Source of the DNA: DATJPD01 sp036394195
GTDB taxonomy: Bacteria; Pseudomonadota; Alphaproteobacteria; CACIAM-22H2
Direction: 5' to 3'
DNA length: 40,302 nt
Assembly (NCBI GenBank): GCA_036394195.1
Contig: DASWFO010000007.1
Location: 1 to 40,302, forward strand
In this document: piece after piece, positions 31,958 to 39,379 of the stretch
Layout: every line of letters starts with the position of its first letter
Position numbering within the stretch: the stretch's first letter is position 1
Notes under the pieces: model-generated
The model's input: only the letters and a program-made list of their open reading frames with translations
Database searches by the model: none
What the model was told of the DNA's origin: nothing
Translations under genes and position numbers: made by a program

Positions 31958-33727
31958 ATGGCCATCAAACTGCCTGCAGTCGATATCGTCCTCGTCGGGA
32001 TGGGCTGGACCGGCGGCATCATCGCCAAGGAGCTCGCCGACACCGGCCTGAAGATCGTCGGCCTCGAGCGCGGCGCCGACCGATCGACGGCCGAAGACTT
32101 CAGCACGCCGGGCAATCATGACGAGCTCCGTTACGCCGTGCGCTTCGACCTGATGCAGAACACGGCGCGCGAGACCCTGACGTTCCGCCACAGCGTCGAC
32201 CAGACGGCGCTGCCGATGCGACAGCTCGGCTCGTTCCTGCCCGGCGAAGGCCTGGGCGGGGCGGGCGTGCACTGGAACGGCGTTACATGGCGCTGGCTGC
32301 CGTGGGATCACGAGCCCGCAAAACGGACAGCGACGCGCTACGGCCGCGATGCGGCGCCGCCGGAGATGCGCCTCCAGGACTGGGGGATCTCGTACGACGA
32401 GCTCGAGCCCTATTACGACAAGTTCGAATACACCTGTGCGGTCTCCGGCAAGGCCGGCAACCTCGGCGGCAAGATCGTCGCCGGCGGCAATCCGTTCGAA
32501 GGCCCACGCAAGCGCGAGTATCCGAACCCGCCGCTCCCCGGCAGCCACGCGGGCCGCCTCTTCACCAAGGCCGCGGACTCGCTGGGCTATCATCCGTTCC
32601 CCTCGCCGGCGGCGAACGCCTCGCGGGCCTACGTCAATCCCGATGGCGTGCAATATGGCCAGTGTCATATCTGCGGCTATTGCGAGCGCTTCGGCTGCGA
32701 AGCCGACGCCAAGGCCAGCCCGCATTTCACCATGTTCCCGCTCGCCCGCAAGAATCCGAACTTCGTGCTGCGCACCAATTCGCGCGTGCTGAAGGTGCTG
32801 CTGGACTCGACCGGCCGCCGGGCGACGGGCGTCACCTATATCGATCCGCGCGGACGCGAGGTCGAGCAGCCGGCCGGGCTGGTTATCCTCTCGGCCTTTG
32901 CCCTCAACAACGTGCACCTGATGCTGTGGTCGGGTATCGGCAAGCCCTATGACCCAAGAACCGGCGAAGGCGTCGTCGGGCGGAACTACGGCTACCAGAT
33001 CGGCGGCGGGGCCAACGTCTTCTTCGACGAGCGCACGATCATGAACCCGTTCATGGGTGCGGGTGCCATGGCCACGGGCATCGACGACTTCAACGGCGAC
33101 AATTTCGATCACCTCAAATTCGGGTTCATCGGCGGCGGCGGCATTTCGTGCTCGTCCGCCGGCGGACGACCGATCCAGTACCGGCCGGTGCCGCCGGGAA
33201 CGCCGCTCTGGGGGACCGATTGGAAACGCGCCGTGAAGCGCCATTACAACCACACGCTCTACATCGGCAATCAGGGCAGTGTGATGGGATATCGGCACAA
33301 CTATCTCGATCTCGACCCGACTTACCGCGACGCGTTCGGGCGGCCGCTGCTGCGCATGACATTCGACTATCACGAGAATGAAAAGAAACAGGCGAATTTC
33401 ATCGCCGATCAGTGCGTCAAGCTCGGCGAAGCCATGGGCGCCGAGCGCGTCGCGCGAATCGCACCACCGTCGCGCTATTCGATCGTCCCCTATCAAAGCA
33501 CGCACAACACCGGCGGAGCGATTATCGGGACTGATCCGAAGACCAGTGCGCTGAACCGCTATCTCCAGTGCTGGGACGTCCCCAACGTCTTCGTGACCGG
33601 GGCTAGCGCGTTCCCGCAGAATGCCGGACGGAACCCGACCGGTCCGGTGGGCGCGTTGGCGTATTGGGCCGCCGAGGCCATCAAGACGCGGTATCTAAAG
33701 GCGCCAAGTCCGCTCGTCCCGGCGTAA
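31958..33727 (+). CDS. GMC-family FAD dehydrogenase large subunit
   Basis: A 589-residue flavoprotein of the glucose-methanol-choline family, close to the large subunit of membrane gluconate/sorbitol-type dehydrogenases. The FAD-binding fold opens the protein (VDIVLVGMGWTGGIIAKEL, 8-26). GEGLGGAGVHWNG (97-109) and the C-terminal H516 (STHNTGG) and N559 (GRNPTGP) form the flavin and active site. Four cysteines, C236, C239, C242 and C247, cluster in QCHICGYCERFGC and may bind an Fe-S centre; this is inference from the 3Fe-4S cluster known in related FAD glucose dehydrogenases, whose spacing differs. It has no signal peptide and would leave the cell with its Tat partner. Substrate unknown. Confidence 0.87.
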   Translation: MAIKLPAVDIVLVGMGWTGGIIAKELADTGLKIVGLERGADRSTAEDFSTPGNHDELRYAVRFDLMQNTARETLTFRHSVDQTALPMRQLGSFLPGEGLGGAGVHWNGVTWRWLPWDHEPAKRTATRYGRDAAPPEMRLQDWGISYDELEPYYDKFEYTCAVSGKAGNLGGKIVAGGNPFEGPRKREYPNPPLPGSHAGRLFTKAADSLGYHPFPSPAANASRAYVNPDGVQYGQCHICGYCERFGCEADAKASPHFTMFPLARKNPNFVLRTNSRVLKVLLDSTGRRATGVTYIDPRGREVEQPAGLVILSAFALNNVHLMLWSGIGKPYDPRTGEGVVGRNYGYQIGGGANVFFDERTIMNPFMGAGAMATGIDDFNGDNFDHLKFGFIGGGGISCSSAGGRPIQYRPVPPGTPLWGTDWKRAVKRHYNHTLYIGNQGSVMGYRHNYLDLDPTYRDAFGRPLLRMTFDYHENEKKQANFIADQCVKLGEAMGAERVARIAPPSRYSIVPYQSTHNTGGAIIGTDPKTSALNRYLQCWDVPNVFVTGASAFPQNAGRNPTGPVGALAYWAAEAIKTRYLKAPSPLVPA

Positions 33728-33728
33728 C

Positions 33729-33822
33729 GCTGTGGATAGGCGAGCCGCCGGGTCCGCTCACAAGCCATTGTATTAGCTGGGGTATATCGGAGTTTTCCCG
33801 GCTGCGAGGTGTTATCCACAGC
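33729..33822. repeat. Inverted pair of DnaA-box-like sites
   Basis: TTATCCACA, the consensus DnaA box, lies at 33812-33820. TGTGGATAG at 33731-33739 is the same site with one change on the opposite strand. Together they form 10-bp arms (GCTGTGGATA at 33729-33738, TATCCACAGC at 33813-33822) separated by 74 bp, just after the dehydrogenase gene and before the pstS Pho box. No replication genes lie nearby, so an origin is unlikely. They might let DnaA influence pstS or act as a hairpin. Confidence 0.4.
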
Positions 33823-33831
33823 GGTCGCGGA

Positions 33832-33866
33832 CTGTCATCGTGTTGTAACAATACCGACGCATAACT
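33832..33866 (+). promoter_or_regulatory. Pho box and promoter of the pst operon
   Basis: CTGTCAT (33832-33838), 4 bases, then TTGTAAC (33843-33849) form an 11-bp-spaced PhoB site; the first half is a perfect match and the second close to CTGTCAC. ATAACT at 33861-33866, 11 bp after the site, fits a -10 element in the position usual for PhoB-activated promoters. The transcript would have a leader of about 95 nt before pstS. Confidence 0.7.
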
Positions 33867-33968
33867 GTCTTCGGCGGTGACTAGCTTGGCCCGGCGAACG
33901 GCTCCCAAAAGCCGTCCCCCCGGGGCGTCCGTCCCGGTCTAACCCTATCCTCCGAACGGAGTGCGACA

Positions 33969-35021
33969 ATGCTGAAAAAAGCCCTGATGGCGGCGGCGAC
34001 CGTAAGTTTGCTGTGGTCGGCCGGCGCTGCAGCCGGCGAGATTTCCGGCGCCGGCGCCACATTCCCCTATCCGATCTACGCGAAATGGGCCGAGGCCTAC
34101 AAAGCCAAGACCGGCGTTTCGATGAACTACCAGTCGATCGGCTCCGGCGGCGGCATCAAGCAGATCCAAGCCAAGACCGTCGATTTCGGCGCGTCGGACA
34201 TGCCGCTGAAGGTCGAGGATCTCGACAAGATGGGTGCCGTCCAATGGCCGATGGTGATGGGCGGCGTGGTTCCGGTGGTCAACGTCAAGGGCATCGACGC
34301 CGGGAAGATGAAGCTCACCGGCGATCTGCTCGCTGAGATCTACCTCGGCCAGATCACCAAGTGGAACGACCCGAAGCTGGCCGCGATCAACCCGGGCCTG
34401 GCGCTGCCGAACCAGGCGATCGCGCCGGTGTATCGCTCCGACGGATCGGGCACCACCTTCATCTTCACGCACTACCTGTCGCAGGTCAGCCCGGAGTGGA
34501 AGACCAAGGTCGGCGAGAACACCTCGGTCGAATGGCCGACGGGCATCGGCGGCAAGGGCAATGAAGGTGTGGCGGCGAATGCCGGGCGCACCGACGGGGC
34601 GATCGGCTATGTCGAATACGCCTATGCCAAGCAGAACCACATGAGCCATGCCCTGCTGAAGAACAACGAAGGGCAGTTCGTGTCGCCCACGGCGGCCGCA
34701 TTCCAGGCCGCGGCGGCGAACGCCGACTGGTCGAAGGCACCCGGGTTCAATCTGCTGCTCACGAGCCAAGCCGGCAAGGAGAGCTGGCCGATCACCGGCG
34801 CGACCTTCATCATCATGTACAAGACGCAGGACAAGCCGGACACCGCCAAGGACGTCCTGAATTTCTTCGACTGGGCGTACAAGAACGGCGGCAAGATGGC
34901 CGACGAACTCGATTACGTGCCGATGCCGACCAAGGTCGTCGACATGGTCGAGAACATGTGGAAGACCACCATCAAGGGACCGGACGGCAAGCCGGTGTGG
35001 ACCGGCTCGGCCGGGATGTAA
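33969..35021 (+). CDS. pstS: Phosphate-binding periplasmic protein PstS
   Basis: High-affinity phosphate-binding protein of the Pst ABC importer. The 350-residue precursor has a Sec signal peptide (MLKK then a hydrophobic stretch, cleavage near AAAG at 20-24). Phosphate-contact motifs are seen as GAGATFPYP, SIGSGGGI, DFGASD and RSDGSGTTFIFTHYL. First gene of pstSCAB-phoU-phoB, preceded by a Pho box. A strong hairpin separates it from pstC. Confidence 0.97.
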   Translation: MLKKALMAAATVSLLWSAGAAAGEISGAGATFPYPIYAKWAEAYKAKTGVSMNYQSIGSGGGIKQIQAKTVDFGASDMPLKVEDLDKMGAVQWPMVMGGVVPVVNVKGIDAGKMKLTGDLLAEIYLGQITKWNDPKLAAINPGLALPNQAIAPVYRSDGSGTTFIFTHYLSQVSPEWKTKVGENTSVEWPTGIGGKGNEGVAANAGRTDGAIGYVEYAYAKQNHMSHALLKNNEGQFVSPTAAAFQAAAANADWSKAPGFNLLLTSQAGKESWPITGATFIIMYKTQDKPDTAKDVLNFFDWAYKNGGKMADELDYVPMPTKVVDMVENMWKTTIKGPDGKPVWTGSAGM

Positions 35022-35044
35022 GGTCGATCGCAGTCCGTTCGCGG

Positions 35045-35069
35045 CGCGGGAGGGGTCGCCCCTCCCGCG
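35045..35069 (+). other. Perfect 11-bp hairpin between pstS and pstC
   Basis: CGCGGGAGGGG and CCCCTCCCGCG pair perfectly across the 3-base loop TCG, 24 bp after the pstS stop and 35 bp before the pstC start. There is no following T-run, so it is not a standard terminator. Such intercistronic stems often protect the upstream message and let the binding protein be made in excess over the membrane parts of an ABC importer. Confidence 0.65.
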
Positions 35070-35103
35070 ATCCGCGGCAGACCAAGGAACCCGCCAGCCG
35101 CGC

Positions 35104-36087
35104 ATGACCGACATCGCCGCCAAGTCTCTGCAGTTCGACGCCCAGTATGCGAAATGGGCGCGCGGGCAGAACCTGCTCGATGCGGCGTTCAAGGCGGCGA
35201 CGCTGTTTTTCGCCGTCCTCGTTCTCATGTTGCTGGGCGGAGTCATCGTCGCCCTCGTCGACGGCGCCTGGCCGGCGTTGCGCCACTTTGGTCTGGGCTT
35301 CGTGACGACCGAAGCCTGGAACCCGGTGACCGAGAATTTCGGCGCCCGCGCGCCGATTTACGGCACCGTCGTCACGTCCACGATCGCCATGGTGATCGGC
35401 ATTCCGCTCAGCTTCGGGATCGCCGTCTTCATCACCGAGCTCTGCCCGCCGTGGCTGAAGCGGCCGATCGGCATCGCCATCGAGTTGCTGGCGGGCATTC
35501 CCAGCATCATCTACGGCATCTGGGGCCTGTTCGTGCTGGCGCCGTTTCTGCAGTCGACGCTGCAGCCATTCCTCATCGACACGCTCGGCGAATTGCCCGT
35601 CATCGGCCGGCTGTTCGCGGGGCCGCCGCTCGGCATCGGCGTGCTCACCGCCGGGTTGATCCTCGCCATCATGGTGTTGCCGTACATCACATCGGTGATG
35701 CGCGACGTGTTCGAAACCGTGCCGCCGATGCTCAAGGAATCGGCCTACGGCCTCGGCTGCACTACCTCAGAGGTGGTGTGGAACGTGGTCGTGCCGTACA
35801 CGCGGGTCGGCATCGTGGGCGGCATCATGCTGGGTCTCGGCCGGGCCCTCGGCGAGACCATGGCCGTCACCTTCGTGATCGGCAACGCGCATCGCATCCG
35901 CGATTCGCTGCTCGCCCCGGGCACGACCATCTCGGCCGCACTGGCCAATGAATTCACCGAAGCCGTCGGCGACCTTTATCTCTCGTCGCTGATCGCGCTC
36001 GGCCTTGTCCTGTTCGTCATCACATTCTTCGTTCTGGCCATCGCCAAGCTGCTGCTGATCCGGCTGCAGCGCCAGGCGGGGACCTGA
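35104..36087 (+). CDS. pstC: Phosphate ABC transporter permease PstC
   Basis: One of two membrane subunits of the phosphate importer. The 327-residue protein has a cytoplasmic N-terminal stretch, then about six membrane helices. The ABC-permease EAA loop is seen as LKESAYGLGCTTSEVVWNVVVP followed by GGIMLGLGRALGETMAV, both PstC-typical. Length is usual. The ATG at 35104 has AAGGA some 13 bp upstream. It is followed by pstA after 4 bp. Confidence 0.95.
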   Translation: MTDIAAKSLQFDAQYAKWARGQNLLDAAFKAATLFFAVLVLMLLGGVIVALVDGAWPALRHFGLGFVTTEAWNPVTENFGARAPIYGTVVTSTIAMVIGIPLSFGIAVFITELCPPWLKRPIGIAIELLAGIPSIIYGIWGLFVLAPFLQSTLQPFLIDTLGELPVIGRLFAGPPLGIGVLTAGLILAIMVLPYITSVMRDVFETVPPMLKESAYGLGCTTSEVVWNVVVPYTRVGIVGGIMLGLGRALGETMAVTFVIGNAHRIRDSLLAPGTTISAALANEFTEAVGDLYLSSLIALGLVLFVITFFVLAIAKLLLIRLQRQAGT

Positions 36088-36091
36088 CGCC

Positions 36092-36934
36092 ATGGACCTT
36101 TACGTGCGCCGGCGGTTCGGCAACATGATCGTGCTGACCCTGTCGATGATCGCGACGGTGGTCGGCCTGTTGTGGCTGGCGGCGATTTTGTGGACGCTGA
36201 TTTCGAACGGCGTCACCGCGCTGTCGCTCACTCTCTTCACGGAGACCACCCCGCCGCCGGGCAGCAAGGGCGGCCTGATGAACGCGATGTATGGCAGCCT
36301 AATCATGACCCTGGTCGGAACGGTGGTGGGAACGCCGGTCGGCATTCTCGCCGGGACCTTCCTGGCCGAATACGGCCGCGGCAGCCGGCTACCGGACGTC
36401 ATCCGGTTCATCAACGACATCCTGCTGAGCGCACCGTCGATCATCGTCGGCTTGTTCGTTTACGAGGTGATGGTCATCCGCATGGGCCACTTCTCGGCTT
36501 GGGCGGGGGCCGTGGCGCTGGCCATCCTGGTGATCCCGGTCGTGTTGCGGACCACCGAGGACATGCTACATCTGATCCCCGACGCTCTGCGGGAGGCTGC
36601 CGCCGCGCTTGGCACGCCCAAATGGCGCATCGTCACCATGATCTGCTACCGCGCAGCACTTCAGGGCCTGGTGACCGGCGTCATGCTGGCGGTCGCCCGC
36701 ATCAGCGGCGAGACCGCCCCGCTGCTGTTCACCGCGTTGAACAACCAGTTCATGAGCACGAACCTGAACGGGCCAATGGCGAATTTGCCGGTCGTGATCT
36801 TCCAGTTCGCCATGAGCCCCTATCACGACTGGCAGGTGCTGGCCTGGGCAGGCGCCTTGCTGATCACGCTCGTCATCCTGATCCTGAACATCTCAGCCCG
36901 CGTCCTTGCCAATTGGAGCCGCGTGAACCAATGA
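36092..36934 (+). CDS. pstA: Phosphate ABC transporter permease PstA
   Basis: Second membrane subunit of the Pst importer, 280 residues with about six helices. The EAA loop is LREAAAALGTPKWRIVTMICYRAALQGLVTGVMLAVARISGETAPLLFTA, the best-conserved part of PstA. It starts 4 bp after pstC and its stop overlaps the pstB start, indicating tight coupling with the ATPase subunit. Confidence 0.95.
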   Translation: MDLYVRRRFGNMIVLTLSMIATVVGLLWLAAILWTLISNGVTALSLTLFTETTPPPGSKGGLMNAMYGSLIMTLVGTVVGTPVGILAGTFLAEYGRGSRLPDVIRFINDILLSAPSIIVGLFVYEVMVIRMGHFSAWAGAVALAILVIPVVLRTTEDMLHLIPDALREAAAALGTPKWRIVTMICYRAALQGLVTGVMLAVARISGETAPLLFTALNNQFMSTNLNGPMANLPVVIFQFAMSPYHDWQVLAWAGALLITLVILILNISARVLANWSRVNQ

Positions 36935-37815
36935 TGTCCGAGACGTCCATGACCGCGCTCGCCTCCCGTTCCGCCGACGGCCCGGGCTTCGGCTCCACGC
37001 CGGTACGGCCCGTGCTGCGCACCACCATCGGCGCCGGCGTCCCGGCCGGCGCCGCGACCTCCCCGATCCGAATCGAGATCAAGGACCTCCGTTTCTATTA
37101 CAAGAAGTTCGAGGCCCTGAAAGGCATCTCGCTGCCGATCTACGATAAGCGGGTCACCGCCTTCATCGGCCCGTCGGGATGCGGCAAGTCGACCCTGTTG
37201 CGGGTCCTGAACCGGATCTATCAGCTCTACCCCGATCAGCGGGCGACCGGCGAGGTGCGGTTCGACGGCCAGAACCTGCTCGACCCGAAGCTCGATCTCA
37301 ATCTCCTGCGGGCCAAGATCGGCATGGTGTTCCAGAAGCCGACGCCATTCCCGATGTCGATCTACGACAACATCGCGTTCGGCATCCGGCTTTACGAGAA
37401 GCTCCCGCAAAGCGAAATGGACGGGCGCGTCGAACAGGCGTTGCGCCGGGCGGCGCTGTGGGACGAGGTCAAGGACAAGCTGAGGCAGAGCGGCCTCGGC
37501 CTGTCCGGCGGACAGCAGCAGCGGCTGTGCATCGCCCGCGCGATCGCGCTGGAGCCGGAGGTGCTGCTGCTGGACGAGCCGGCCTCGGCTCTCGATCCGA
37601 TCTCGACGCTGAAGATCGAGGAGCTGATCAGCGAGCTCAAAACCGATTACTGCATCGTGATCGTGACCCACAACATGCAGCAGGCCGCCCGCGCGGCCGA
37701 CTACACGGCCTTCATGTATCTCGGCGAGTTGATCGAGTTCGACGAGACGCAGGTCATCTTCACCAATCCGTCCAAGAAGCAGACTGAAGATTACGTCACA
37801 GGCCGCTTCGGCTGA
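36931..37815 (+). CDS. pstB: Phosphate ABC transporter ATP-binding protein PstB
   Basis: ATPase subunit that powers phosphate import. The ABC domain has Walker A GPSGCGKST, the Q loop near FQKPTPFPMSIYDNI, signature LSGGQQQR and Walker B VLLLDEPASALD, then the H loop VTHNMQQAARAAD. Two adjacent ATGs (36931, overlapping the pstA stop as ATGA, and 36934) could start it; the longer form has 294 residues. About 46 residues precede the conserved IRIEIKDLRFYYKKFEALKGI, longer than in many PstB proteins and rich in Ala, Ser and Pro. A later start, such as the ATG at 36949, cannot be excluded. Confidence 0.95.
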   Translation: MMSETSMTALASRSADGPGFGSTPVRPVLRTTIGAGVPAGAATSPIRIEIKDLRFYYKKFEALKGISLPIYDKRVTAFIGPSGCGKSTLLRVLNRIYQLYPDQRATGEVRFDGQNLLDPKLDLNLLRAKIGMVFQKPTPFPMSIYDNIAFGIRLYEKLPQSEMDGRVEQALRRAALWDEVKDKLRQSGLGLSGGQQQRLCIARAIALEPEVLLLDEPASALDPISTLKIEELISELKTDYCIVIVTHNMQQAARAADYTAFMYLGELIEFDETQVIFTNPSKKQTEDYVTGRFG

Positions 37816-37842
37816 CGACGCGATTTTTAGGAGAGCACCCCC

Positions 37843-38571
37843 ATGGCGATGGAACATCTGGCCAAGACGTTCGAAGAGGAGCTGAAGCGGCTGCACAGCC
37901 TGATCTCGCGGATGGGCGGGTTGTCCGAATCCCAGCTCGCCGACGCGATCCGGGCGGTGACCGAGCGCGACTCGGAGCTGGCGGCCGAGGTCGTCGAGTC
38001 CGACCCCAAGGTCGACGAGCTCGAGCGCGAGGTCGACGATCTGGCGCTCAAGGTGCTGGCGCTCCGCCAGCCGATGGCGGGCGACCTGCGCTCGATCCTC
38101 TCGGCGTTGAAGATCAGCGCCGAGCTCGAGCGGATCGCGGACTACGCCACCAACGTCGCCAAGCGGTCGCTGGCGCTGAATCAGATCCCGCCGATCCGGC
38201 CCGTCCATGCCATTCCGCGCATGGGCCAGGTGGTCAAGGAGATGATCAAGGAAGTCCTGGACGCTTATGTCAGCAGCGACGTCGATGCCGCCGTGCGGGT
38301 ATGGAACCGGGACGAGGAGCTCGACGAGATGTATTCGAGCCTGTTCCGCGAGCTCCTCACCTACATGATGGAGGACCCGCGCAACATCACGGCGGCAACC
38401 CATCTCCTGTTCATCGCCAAGAACATCGAGCGTATCGGCGACCACTGCACGAACATCGCCGAGACCATCTACTTCCAGGTCAGGGCGGTGCCGCTTCGCG
38501 AGGCAAGGCCCAAAGGTGACGCGTCGAGCTTCACGATCGTGAAGCCGACCAGCGCGGGCGGGGCACAATGA
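37843..38571 (+). CDS. phoU: Phosphate signalling protein PhoU
   Basis: PhoU links the Pst importer to PhoR and keeps the regulon off when phosphate is plentiful. The 242-residue all-helical protein holds two PhoU repeats (about 10-105 and 115-220) with metal-binding-type segments such as DPKVDELEREVDDLALKVLALRQP and ERIGDHCTNIAETIYFQ. The length is usual. AGGAGA lies 8 bp before the ATG. Its end overlaps the phoB start by 4 bp (ATGA). Confidence 0.96.
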   Translation: MAMEHLAKTFEEELKRLHSLISRMGGLSESQLADAIRAVTERDSELAAEVVESDPKVDELEREVDDLALKVLALRQPMAGDLRSILSALKISAELERIADYATNVAKRSLALNQIPPIRPVHAIPRMGQVVKEMIKEVLDAYVSSDVDAAVRVWNRDEELDEMYSSLFRELLTYMMEDPRNITAATHLLFIAKNIERIGDHCTNIAETIYFQVRAVPLREARPKGDASSFTIVKPTSAGGAQ

Positions 38572-39308
38572 CGGTCGTCGAGGTCAACGGTGCCGCCCAC
38601 CGCGGTCCGACCGGCATGAAGCCCCACATCCTGGTGGTCGAGGACGAGACCGCGCTGGTCGAGATCCTGCGCTACAACCTCGAAAAGGAGGGCTTCGACG
38701 TCGCGGTCGCCATCGACGGCGAGGAAGCCATGGCGGCCATCAACGATCATCCGCCGGACCTCGTGATCCTGGACTGGATGCTACCCCTGGTCTCGGGTCT
38801 CGAAATCTGCCGGCAGATCCGGCGCAAGACCGAGACGCGCGACCTGCCGGTGATCATGCTCACCGCGCGCGGCGAAGAGGCCGACCGGGTGCGCGGTCTC
38901 GAAGTCGGGGCCGACGACTATGTCGCCAAGCCGTTCAGCCCCAGCGAGCTGATCGCGCGGGTGAGGGCGGTGCTGCGCCGCGCCCGGCCCGCCACGTCGA
39001 GCGACCTCCTCACCTATTCCGGCATCGTCATGGATCTCTCGTCGCACCGGGTTCTGCGCGACGGCCGACCGATCCATCTCGGCCCGACCGAGTTCCGGCT
39101 GTTGCGCTTTCTCATGGAGCGGCCGGGCCGCGTGTATAGCCGCGAGCAGCTCCTCGATGCGGTATGGGGGCGCGACATCTATGTCGAGGTGCGGACGGTC
39201 GACGTCCATATCCGGCGCCTGCGCAAGGCGCTCAACGGCCCGAGCGACGTCGACCTCATCCGCACCGTGCGCTCCGCCGGCTACGCCCTGGACGAGCTGG
39301 CGCAGTAG
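38568..39308 (+). CDS. phoB: Phosphate regulon response regulator PhoB
   Basis: OmpR-type response regulator that activates genes with Pho boxes. In the 246-residue form the receiver has E25/D26, phospho-acceptor D69 in VILDWMLP, T99 and K121; the winged-helix output domain (about 150-243) has the PhoB-typical LGPTEFRLLRFLMERPGRVYSREQLLDAVWG and EVRTVDVHIRRLRKAL. The first 16 residues precede the usual start (MKPHILVVEDE); ATG at 38568 overlaps phoU as ATGA, while ATG at 38616 is an alternative. It likely acts on the Pho boxes before pstS and phoX. Confidence 0.95.
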   Translation: MTVVEVNGAAHRGPTGMKPHILVVEDETALVEILRYNLEKEGFDVAVAIDGEEAMAAINDHPPDLVILDWMLPLVSGLEICRQIRRKTETRDLPVIMLTARGEEADRVRGLEVGADDYVAKPFSPSELIARVRAVLRRARPATSSDLLTYSGIVMDLSSHRVLRDGRPIHLGPTEFRLLRFLMERPGRVYSREQLLDAVWGRDIYVEVRTVDVHIRRLRKALNGPSDVDLIRTVRSAGYALDELAQ

Positions 39309-39317
39309 CAAAGGCGT

Positions 39318-39351
39318 CTGTCATCAAGAGGTCACGACCGGCCGATAGGCT
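39318..39351 (+). promoter_or_regulatory. Pho box and promoter of phoX
   Basis: CTGTCAT (39318-39324), 4 bases, then AGGTCAC (39329-39335) match the PhoB site: the first half is perfect, the second agrees at five of seven positions with CTGTCAC. TAGGCT at 39346-39351 could be the -10. It lies 10 bp after the phoB stop, so phoX can be transcribed independently of the pst-phoB operon. Confidence 0.65.
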
Positions 39352-39379
39352 GGAGCCGTCTCTATTGGGGAGAGTGCCA

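Noticed and set aside
31754..33505. A 583-codon minus-strand frame opposite the dehydrogenase genes
   Set aside because: Shadow of the GMC flavoprotein, which has all its motifs on the plus strand.
33729..33822. Replication origin
   Set aside because: Only two DnaA-like boxes, no AT-rich unwinding segment, and no dnaA, dnaN, hemE, parAB or similar genes nearby.
35045..35069. Intrinsic terminator after pstS
   Set aside because: The stem is strong but is not followed by a T-run, and pstCAB must be expressed with pstS, so I call it an intercistronic hairpin.
36172..36930. Upstream extension of the pstB frame into pstA
   Set aside because: The extension is an out-of-frame reading of pstA with Arg/His-rich junk; PstB proteins start near the pstA stop.
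36823..38568. A 581-codon minus-strand frame opposite pstB and phoU
   Set aside because: Shadow frame crossing two real genes; no start signal and no domain features.
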